DNA of 33,820 nucleotides from JAHECQ01 sp047638695 (GTDB taxonomy: Bacteria > Actinomycetota > Acidimicrobiia > Acidimicrobiales > SZUA-35): positions 1-33,820 of the forward strand of contig JBLINY010000040.1 of the NCBI GenBank assembly GCA_047638695.1. Reading direction: 5' to 3'. The notes beneath the pieces are model-generated. The model searched no databases and was not told the DNA's origin. It saw only the letters and a program-made list of their open reading frames with translations. This document shows, one piece after another, positions 22,769 through 29,620 of the stretch. The translations under genes and the position numbers were made by a program. How positions within the stretch are numbered: position 1 is the stretch's first letter; every line of letters begins with the position of its first letter.

Positions 22769-24478
22769 ATGGTGGACCGGCCAATCGATCTGACCCGAGA
22801 CGATCTCGTGTCCATCGCGATTGGACCCGGTGTCGGGCTTGGTCTCGCCCGCGGTGACGACCGTTGGGCCATCGCCACGCCCGATCCGCTTCAGCTGTTG
22901 GCTGAACTCACCGACGCCAGCGCACCACGATGGGTCTGGTGGGGGCAGGAAACGACGGCCCTTCTCGCTCAGGCACAGATCCCAATCGACCGTTGTTGGG
23001 ACATCCGTACCGTGCACCGACTGCTCTTTGGCGGGTCGAAGGCTCCGGTCGGGGAAGTGTGGGCAACGCTGAAGGGTCTGCGGCTCGACACGCTGCCTCG
23101 CATGGGGCAACTGGGGCTGCTCGACGCTCCGTCCGATGAAGGAGACCGAGCCCAGCCAACCATGCCCGATGGCCACCTGCGGCCCGAGTGGATCGACGGA
23201 GGCTTCGGCCAGACGCCTGCCCGGCTGGCGGCGTGGGCTGCGCTCGCACTCGATGCATCGGGCCTGCAGGACCAGCTCATCGATGGGCAAGTCGATCCGG
23301 CGCGGTGCCGATCGACGGCACGGTCTGAGTCCGCAGCCGAGCTGCTGTGCGCCGAGATGTCGACGATGGGCCTGCCCATAGACGAGTCAGCGGCGCTTGA
23401 TCTCATCCTCGAGTCGGCTGGGCCACGGCCACGGTCGTTCGCTCACGAAGACGAAATTCGGGCCGCTCGGGACGAGGTGGTGATTGCTCGGCTTGACCAC
23501 CGGCGACAGGTCAATCTCCGCAATCCGGGCGAGGTCAAGATAATGCTCGAGCGGCAAGGGCTCGAACTTCCTGACACCCGAGCGTGGCGGCTGGAGAAGC
23601 TCCGCGACAGCGAACCGCTGATCGACGCATTGCTGACATGGCGTAAGGCCGAACGTATTGCCACGACCTATGGCTATACCTGGCTCGACGAACACGTGAG
23701 CGAGGCCCGGCTCCGCGGTTCTTGGTCGAGTTCGGATGGTGCAGCCGGCCGGATGACGGCGTCGGCTGGACTACATAATCTGCCAGCCGTGATGCGCCCG
23801 ATCGTCGCGGCCGAAGAGGGCCACCTCTTCGTTCGAGCCGACCTGGGCCAGATCGAACCGCGGGTGCTCGCCGCCGTGTCGGGCGATCCAAGTCTGATCG
23901 AAGCCACTCAGGGCGACGATCTCTACTCGCCCATCGCCCAGCGGCTCGGTGTTGAGCGCGACATCGCCAAGGTCGCCGTGCTCGGGGCAATGTATGGGGC
24001 GACCACGGGCGAATCGGCAGGAGCACTCGTCGGTCTCCAGAAGAACTACCCGGTTGCGATGGCGTTGCTCGAGGAAGCAGCGGAGTTCGGCAAGCGGTCC
24101 GAAGATGTGTTCACCAGCGGCGGGCGGCGGGTTCGTATGTGGTCGGATCAGGAACAAGACGGCAATCTCGATCGGGCCGTTTCTGCGGCTGCGGCTCGTG
24201 GCCGGTATGCCCGCAACGCGGTCATCCAGGGAGCAGCAGCCGAGTACTTCAAAGTGTGGGCGATCACCGTACGGCGCCATGGCCGTGCCCTCGGAGCCGA
24301 CATCGTCCTCTGTCTTCACGATGAGCTGCTCGTCCATGTCCCCGAAGAGCGAGCGGACGAGGCGGCGGCCATGGTGACCAATGCAGTCGCCGAGGCCGCC
24401 CACTATTGGTCGCCCCGGCCCGATGTGCGGTTCGTGGCCGACACCCAGATCGTCAAGCGTTGGTCTGAAGCAAAGTAG
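22769..24478 (+). CDS. Family A DNA polymerase-like protein (actinobacterial bifunctional exonuclease/polymerase type)
   Basis: A 569-residue protein related to the Klenow part of DNA polymerase I, without a 5' nuclease domain. Motif A is RADLGQIEPR (Asp358, Glu363), motif B is RDIAKVAVLGAMYG (Arg397, Lys401, Tyr409) and motif C is HDE at 517-519, so all polymerase residues are kept. At the position of E. coli Phe762, which affects dideoxy discrimination, there is Leu405. The N-terminal 200 residues resemble a degenerate 3'-5' exonuclease domain without the DxE pair. Such proteins occur in actinobacteria beside a full PolA and have no settled role; repair or translesion synthesis is a guess. 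It stands alone on the plus strand, 53 bp after the hydratase. Confidence 0.88.
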   Translation: MVDRPIDLTRDDLVSIAIGPGVGLGLARGDDRWAIATPDPLQLLAELTDASAPRWVWWGQETTALLAQAQIPIDRCWDIRTVHRLLFGGSKAPVGEVWATLKGLRLDTLPRMGQLGLLDAPSDEGDRAQPTMPDGHLRPEWIDGGFGQTPARLAAWAALALDASGLQDQLIDGQVDPARCRSTARSESAAELLCAEMSTMGLPIDESAALDLILESAGPRPRSFAHEDEIRAARDEVVIARLDHRRQVNLRNPGEVKIMLERQGLELPDTRAWRLEKLRDSEPLIDALLTWRKAERIATTYGYTWLDEHVSEARLRGSWSSSDGAAGRMTASAGLHNLPAVMRPIVAAEEGHLFVRADLGQIEPRVLAAVSGDPSLIEATQGDDLYSPIAQRLGVERDIAKVAVLGAMYGATTGESAGALVGLQKNYPVAMALLEEAAEFGKRSEDVFTSGGRRVRMWSDQEQDGNLDRAVSAAAARGRYARNAVIQGAAAEYFKVWAITVRRHGRALGADIVLCLHDELLVHVPEERADEAAAMVTNAVAEAAHYWSPRPDVRFVADTQIVKRWSEAK

Positions 24479-24546
24479 AGCTGCATCACAGCGAACGTTG
24501 AACCGGTCCACGGTCGCAGTCGCGCTACCGCAGTCGTAGCTGTTGG

Positions 24547-25368
24547 TTACGTCGATCTGACAGGGTCGCCGCCTTGTAAGACGACGTACTGGCGTTCCGG
24601 ATCATCCTGGGGAACAAGAGATGACTCATCGGCGGTGCGCTGACGGGCGCCCTCAGGCGCATATTGCACGATGTAGCTCTTCCTCGTGTCATCGGTGAGG
24701 TTAGGTCCGGTCCGGTGAGGAGTGAGCGACGAGAACACCACTACATCTCCAGCTGCCGCCGGCACAGGGACCGCTGCAGGAGAGGACGTGAAGCACCTCC
24801 AGCCGAGCGGTGTCTGCTCGTGAGCGAGGGTGCCGGACGTATGGAGTCCTGGAACCACCCAGGGGCATCCATTGTTTTCGTCAGTGTCGGTCAGGGCGAT
24901 CCAACAGGTCAGATACTGCTGGGGTTCGAGGTAGGTGTAGCCGTTGTCTTGGTGGAAAGGGAACTCGTCGGGGTTGCCGGGCTTCTTGTACACAGCCTGA
25001 TCCCAGTAGAGGCGCACATCGGGTCCGATCAGATCGTGACACAGGCCAACGAGCGGGTCAGCAGCGGTGAGCGTGCGCAGGACAGGCGAGCGCTTGACAA
25101 GGTGCCGGCTAAACGTGATGGCGTCTGCCTTGGAGATGGACACCCGCCCATCGGGTTGTGATCTCAGGAACTCCTCGGCCTCGTGTTCGAGCGGGTCGAT
25201 TTCCTCGATGATCTGGCTGACTGTGTCAGCCCCAAAAGCCCCCTCGAGCAAGAAGAACCCCTCCTCAGCGAATTGCTGTGCCTGCTCGGTGCTGGCCGCC
25301 CGACCTGACAGCGACGACGATCGCCAGGTGAAGTCGTTGTTGAACGGATGTCGTGCGAGTGAGTTCAC
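24547..25368 (-). CDS. Phytanoyl-CoA dioxygenase (PhyH) family protein 1
   Basis: A 273-residue Fe(II)/2-oxoglutarate dioxygenase. The iron ligands are His139 and Asp141 (FPFHQDNGYTYLE) and His218 (SLTPHRTGPN), with Arg in RKSYIVQYAPE for 2-oxoglutarate. These enzymes hydroxylate lipids, halogenate or modify small molecules. The GTG at 25368 overlaps the stop of the upstream gene by 4 bp (GTGA), so the two are translationally coupled. The partner is a related but clearly diverged family member. The substrate is unknown; both CoA esters and free acids are accepted in this family. Confidence 0.9.
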   Translation of the reverse strand: MNSLARHPFNNDFTWRSSSLSGRAASTEQAQQFAEEGFFLLEGAFGADTVSQIIEEIDPLEHEAEEFLRSQPDGRVSISKADAITFSRHLVKRSPVLRTLTAADPLVGLCHDLIGPDVRLYWDQAVYKKPGNPDEFPFHQDNGYTYLEPQQYLTCWIALTDTDENNGCPWVVPGLHTSGTLAHEQTPLGWRCFTSSPAAVPVPAAAGDVVVFSSLTPHRTGPNLTDDTRKSYIVQYAPEGARQRTADESSLVPQDDPERQYVVLQGGDPVRST

Positions 25369-26180
25369 GAGACCGCTCCGCTTTCAACCGGCATCCAGTC
25401 GTTGATCGGCGTAGGATTCTCGGCCTGGTCGACGGTGCCGCGCTCGGCGTAGTGGTACACCATTGCAGCTCGAATGGCAGGTGATGAATTGTCCTTCGAC
25501 CGATGCATCAAGTGACTGTGGAAGACCAACAGATCACCGGGATTCATGAGAACGGGGACCGCGTCGGTCATGTCGTGGTCGAGGATTTCGACGTAACCCT
25601 GGTTGGCATCTGGACGCCGGTCGGGGTCGTGCTTGTGCAACGGCTCCTGATGCGATCCGGGCACGATGTACAGGCACCCATTGGCGAGCGTGGCCTCGGT
25701 GACCGCCAGCCACACGCCGACCTGGGGTCCGCGATCGAAGGGAAAGTAGAAGGCGTCTTGATGCCACGGTTGACCCCACGCCCCCGGGTTCTTGAAGATG
25801 AATTGCGACAGGAAACAATCGACGCTGCTGCCGAGGAGCTCTTCGGCGATCCCAACGAGGTCAGGATCAGTGGCGAAGTGGTTGAACACCGAGTCACGGT
25901 GGATCTTGAAAATCTTGGACACGAGCTGCTCGGCCTGTGTCGATGGGCTCACCGCGTCGGCCAGATTGTTCTCCCGATGCACGATCGCGGCACCGGCCAC
26001 GCCGGTCCCATCGGCTTCCCTGGCCAGCTCGACGGCGCGTCTCAACATGGCTTCGCACACCGCCGGTGGAGCGAACTGGCGGATAAGGAAGAAGCCGTCG
26101 CGCTGCCAGCCCCCAACGTCGCGCTGCCAGCCCCCAACATTCCTCGTTACGACTTCGGACCGCGCCTCCGGTTCGACCAT
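25365..26180 (-). CDS. Phytanoyl-CoA dioxygenase (PhyH) family protein 2
   Basis: A 271-residue Fe(II)/2-oxoglutarate dioxygenase from ATG 26180 (GTG 26186 possible). The ligands are His140 and Asp142 (WHQDAFYFPFDRGPQVGVWLA) and His226 (HSHLMHRSKDN), with Arg in AIRAAMVYHY. The N-terminus carries an exact 21-bp tandem duplication giving VGGWQRDVGGWQRDGFF, a recent in-frame repeat just before the first conserved strand. It is the upstream gene of the pair and overlaps the next by GTGA. It follows the GGDEF-EAL gene after 71 bp on the same strand and may be in its transcript. Confidence 0.9.
   Translation of the reverse strand: MVEPEARSEVVTRNVGGWQRDVGGWQRDGFFLIRQFAPPAVCEAMLRRAVELAREADGTGVAGAAIVHRENNLADAVSPSTQAEQLVSKIFKIHRDSVFNHFATDPDLVGIAEELLGSSVDCFLSQFIFKNPGAWGQPWHQDAFYFPFDRGPQVGVWLAVTEATLANGCLYIVPGSHQEPLHKHDPDRRPDANQGYVEILDHDMTDAVPVLMNPGDLLVFHSHLMHRSKDNSSPAIRAAMVYHYAERGTVDQAENPTPINDWMPVESGAVS
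26097..26138 (-). repeat. 21-bp tandem duplication inside the PhyH gene
   Basis: Two exact 21-bp copies, 26097-26117 and 26118-26138, add seven residues (VGGWQRD) in frame near the N-terminus. Perfect identity at third codon positions means the event is recent. Confidence 0.95.
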
Positions 26181-26251
26181 GACCACCGACCCTATCGCTG
26201 ACGATTCACCCGGTAGAGACAGCGGCGGCCCCCGCTGCGGTTCCGCCGTGA

Positions 26252-28957
26252 CTAGTCGTCGGCGGAGAATGCCTTAACCGTCAAGCTGGCGGTACCCATC
26301 GTCAGATCTTCCGGTGGCAGAGGTCGGCCGTAGAGATAACCCTGCAGATCGTCGGAACCCATCCGGGTGAGGGCATGGGCCTGAGCCGTTGTTTCGATGC
26401 CTTCGGCGGTGACGGTGGCGCCGAGGAGGTGGCCGGTATCGATGATTAGCTTGACCAAAGACGCCGCCGACTCGTCGTTTGTGAAGCTGCGGTCGATCTT
26501 GAGAATGTCGAACGGGAGGCTCTTGAGGTGAGCCAATGACGTGTAGCCAGTGCCGAAATCGTCGATCGCGGTCCTGATCCCGTTCGTTCGCAGGGTTTGG
26601 AGTTTGCTGGCGGCGCCGTTCAAATCGTCCAGCAGGGCGCTTTCAGTGATCTCGATGATGATGCGACCAAGGTCGATCTCAAGGTCTGTTAGCGGTGTCA
26701 TGACGTTGGTCAGAAACTCCGGAGCAGCGAGATGGCGGCCGGAAATGTTGATGCTGACGGGGACGTCCTGGTAGAGCCCGGCGGCATCCCAGAGCCTGAT
26801 TTGTCGAGCGACGGCGCCCACCACCCATTGGTCGATCATGATGATCAGGTCACTTCGTTCCGCGAACGGGATGAAGTCGTCGGGCGGAACCATGCCGTGG
26901 TCTGGGCGATTCCATCGGATCAGTGCCTCATACCCGTGGAGCGAACTATCTGCCGGTTTGATGATCGGCTGGTAGTGCAAAGTGAACTCGTGCTCATCGA
27001 TGGCTTGCCGTAGTGCTTGGTCGAGATCGGCACGCTCGAACATCTCGGCTCGAAGGGTGGCATCGCAAAATTCAATGCGACCCCGACCTCCGTTTTTCGC
27101 CTTGTACACCGCAAGGTCGGCGTCCCGAAGAAGCTCGCTGCCGTCGGGTTGGCGGGTCCCTGGGAGATCAGAGCCGGACTCGACCGACACGCCGATGCTG
27201 GCACCAACCATGACAAAGGCACCGTCGACCTTGATGGGCTCAGTCAAGGTCTCGAGAAGGCGTTCGGCCAGCGTAAGAGCTTCGTCGACGCCGTAGACGG
27301 GCTCGACGATAACGACGAACTCATCTCCGCCGAGGCGGCCAACGTGGTCGCCATCTCGAACACCGTTCACCATTCGCTGTGCGATGGTGCGAAGGACCGT
27401 GTCGCCTGATCGGTGACCGTGGTTGTCGTTGATGCCTTTGAAGTTGTCGAGGTCGACGAACAGCACGGCGAGTGAAGAACCTGACCGGCGGGATCGGGCC
27501 AGGCCTCGATTGAGCTGAGCTAGTGCTGCGTTCCGGTTGGCGATTCCGGTCAGCCCATCGTGGGTGGCCTCGTGGGTCATCCGTCGGCGGAACTCTTCGC
27601 GTTCCTGCATCGACAAAGCGAGGGCCTGTACGGCATGTTGCAGCGCAGCGCCGAGTTCGCCGGTGTTCGTTTGGCTGAGTACCGGATGGTCGAGATCACC
27701 TTCGGCCAGCGCCTTTGTTTGTTGTTCGGCCAGCTGAAGATGTTCGGCCGCTTCATCCAGCGCTTTTCCAGCTGCACGAATTTCAATCGAACCACCGGCA
27801 CCGGCGAATCGGGCGGTGGAATCTCCGGCGCTGATCTGAGACGCCACGCCGGCCAGCAACCGGATTGGTCGGCGTATGACGTTCGTTGCCGCAAGGCCCA
27901 GCCCGAGGGAGACCGTGCCCAGAGCGACGAGCATCACCATGGCTTGGTTTTGTTTCTGCTGAGCGCCGGACGAGAGTTCTCGGCTGGCCTCGAGCGTGTC
28001 TCTGCCCGCGGCATCGACGAGTTCGAAGTAAATCTCGGTGGCAGCCGAGCTGGCCGAGAAGATATTGGCGGCACCGTCGAGATCGTCGAGCACTGAGTCG
28101 AGGTCGCTCGTCGTGCTCATGTCGCTTGGTTCGAGTTGATTTTCCACCATCGTGACCACGGCATCGTTGAAGGTTTCAACCGATGTGTCGGTTGAAATCT
28201 TTCGAAAAGCAGCGTGGGTGTGTGAGCCTTCTTCCGCCAGCCGCAAAATATCGTCCTCGGCCCCGAAGCGGAGTGCTCTCAGTGCGATGACGCCGTCGAC
28301 TCGGGTCGCGTCTTGATCAGCCGGGGAGAATTCGGCACCGAAGAATTCGGTGAATTCGTCGGAGATCGCCTGCCGAGCCATGGTCGAGGCACGAAGAACT
28401 CGGAGTGCAGTGATCAGCTGATCCGCTTCTCCCAACGTTCCGGCGCTTTCCAGAAGATGGTCGACCGTGTCCTCGCTCTCGATGAAAAGTTCTGCCTCCA
28501 CCTCGTGGTAGCGCAAGCCGATTGCTGCCAAACTGTCGTCCTCGATGGAGCGGATGACTGCGACCTCACGGGCCACGTCGTCGAGTTCCAGTTCGACGAT
28601 CAGATCGTCCACTTCCTGCGCCGAACGCTCGAGCTGAGCGGGGACGTCGTTGCCAGTCAGTGCGAAGACGAATGCTGTGTTGAGGCCGATCTCCTCGATG
28701 CCGCCCTGGGTCGAAAACCAATTTCTCTCGTCCAGCAGGCGGGTCCGTAACTCGGTGAGTAGGACGAGCCTTTCAACCGACGTCCCTAATGAGGCCGCTT
28801 GTTGTCGCTCGGAGGACGCGTCGCGCACGTGACCGATGGCGAACCAGCCAGCGCCGGCCAGGGGCACGGCGGCCAGGATGGCGAGAAGTAACCCGATCGG
28901 GTACGCCAACGGTCGGCGGCGGTCTCGGCGCGTCTTTCTGGTTGGTCGATAGTTCAC
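26252..28957 (-). CDS. Membrane GGDEF-EAL cyclic-di-GMP protein with HAMP
   Basis: A 901-residue sensor from GTG 28957, with AGGAG 8 bases upstream. A membrane segment at about 19-43, an extracytoplasmic helical region to about 335 (LVLLTELRTRLLDERNW recalls nitrate-sensing-type helices), a second membrane segment at about 338-358 and a HAMP linker precede the enzyme part. The cyclase domain has HDGLTGIANR and GGDEF at 543-547, with an intact inhibitory I-site RDGD at 534-537. The phosphodiesterase domain has EAL at 677-679, IIEITES, DDFGTGYTSL, KIDRSF and AEGIET. Both domains keep catalytic residues, so net activity cannot be told. It would set cyclic-di-GMP in response to an outside signal. 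Confidence 0.95.
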   Translation of the reverse strand: MNYRPTRKTRRDRRRPLAYPIGLLLAILAAVPLAGAGWFAIGHVRDASSERQQAASLGTSVERLVLLTELRTRLLDERNWFSTQGGIEEIGLNTAFVFALTGNDVPAQLERSAQEVDDLIVELELDDVAREVAVIRSIEDDSLAAIGLRYHEVEAELFIESEDTVDHLLESAGTLGEADQLITALRVLRASTMARQAISDEFTEFFGAEFSPADQDATRVDGVIALRALRFGAEDDILRLAEEGSHTHAAFRKISTDTSVETFNDAVVTMVENQLEPSDMSTTSDLDSVLDDLDGAANIFSASSAATEIYFELVDAAGRDTLEASRELSSGAQQKQNQAMVMLVALGTVSLGLGLAATNVIRRPIRLLAGVASQISAGDSTARFAGAGGSIEIRAAGKALDEAAEHLQLAEQQTKALAEGDLDHPVLSQTNTGELGAALQHAVQALALSMQEREEFRRRMTHEATHDGLTGIANRNAALAQLNRGLARSRRSGSSLAVLFVDLDNFKGINDNHGHRSGDTVLRTIAQRMVNGVRDGDHVGRLGGDEFVVIVEPVYGVDEALTLAERLLETLTEPIKVDGAFVMVGASIGVSVESGSDLPGTRQPDGSELLRDADLAVYKAKNGGRGRIEFCDATLRAEMFERADLDQALRQAIDEHEFTLHYQPIIKPADSSLHGYEALIRWNRPDHGMVPPDDFIPFAERSDLIIMIDQWVVGAVARQIRLWDAAGLYQDVPVSINISGRHLAAPEFLTNVMTPLTDLEIDLGRIIIEITESALLDDLNGAASKLQTLRTNGIRTAIDDFGTGYTSLAHLKSLPFDILKIDRSFTNDESAASLVKLIIDTGHLLGATVTAEGIETTAQAHALTRMGSDDLQGYLYGRPLPPEDLTMGTASLTVKAFSADD

Positions 28958-29098
28958 CCGGATGCTCCTATGAGTCCCTGACGTAAGTCTTCGGCTCGCC
29001 CGCTTCCGGATATGAGGCCACCGAGCAGGATGACTTATTTGCTCATGCTTCTAGATTGCAAGCCGATGATGGACTCGTCCCCTTTCTGGAGGTTTCCC

Positions 29099-29518
29099 AT
29101 GACCCGCAACTCGCTAGCGACGTTTTTCGCTCCCTTCGTTCTCGTCGTTGGGTTCGGTGCGACCGCCTGTGGCGAGGCTGTGGTCGAGCAGGCCGAGGTA
29201 CCGTCGTCGCTTCCGCTCGTCGACCAGACGACAACGTCGCTCCCGCAACTCGAGATCACCGCAGAAATGCTTGAGGGCATGCTGGCAACCGACGAGGGCC
29301 GTGCACTCCTGGTGTCGGGCATCGGCAATGAGGTTGGACTGAGCCCAGATGAGGCAGATTGCCTCATCGAGGGCGTACCGGTACAGGCGCTCGTGGCGGC
29401 GGCGAGCGCGTTCCTGGGCGATGGTGAGGCTGGCGGTCCGTTCTCCGACGAGCAACTGCGTGAGCTCGCGCCCGTACTCGAGCTGTGTGAGATTTCCCCC
29501 GAATCACTGTCCCGCTGA
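29099..29518 (+). CDS. Small predicted lipoprotein
   Basis: A 139-residue exported protein. ATG 29099 has GGAGG 7 bases upstream, and earlier in-frame starts (29012) add a non-signal stretch. The signal peptide MTRNSLATFFAPFVLVVGFGATAC ends in a lipobox-like ATAC. The mature part has a Ser/Thr linker (VPSSLPLVDQTTTSLP) and a helical region with two cysteines (DEADCLIEG, LELCEISP) that could form a disulfide. It resembles small cell-wall lipoproteins of actinobacteria but no family is recognised. It is divergent from the GGDEF-EAL gene (141 bp gap), so the two may share regulation. Confidence 0.75.
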   Translation: MTRNSLATFFAPFVLVVGFGATACGEAVVEQAEVPSSLPLVDQTTTSLPQLEITAEMLEGMLATDEGRALLVSGIGNEVGLSPDEADCLIEGVPVQALVAAASAFLGDGEAGGPFSDEQLRELAPVLELCEISPESLSR

Positions 29519-29560
29519 GGGCCCGGACATAACCAGCTAGCCGAGACGGCTACTGGCCCA

Positions 29561-29599
29561 GCGTGCACGCGTCCACCCTGTCCAGGGTGGACGTCGACG
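29561..29599. promoter_or_regulatory. Nested palindromes before the double CoA-transferase
   Basis: Three adjoining palindromes: GCGTGCACGC (29561-29570), CGTCCACCCTG-TC-CAGGGTGGACG (29570-29593, perfect 11-bp arms) and CGTCGACG (29592-29599). The array ends one base before an in-frame ATG (29600) and 21 bases before ATG 29621. As RNA the central stem would hide the only purine-rich ribosome-site candidate (AGGGTGG). It could be an operator, a translation-control hairpin or a U-less terminator for the lipoprotein gene. Confidence 0.6.
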
Positions 29600-29620
29600 A
29601 TGGTCGATTACTGTTCGTTG

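Noticed and set aside
26550..28750. Several plus-strand open frames opposite the GGDEF-EAL gene
   Set aside because: They mirror the strong coding frame on the minus strand, have no family motifs and are high-GC shadows.
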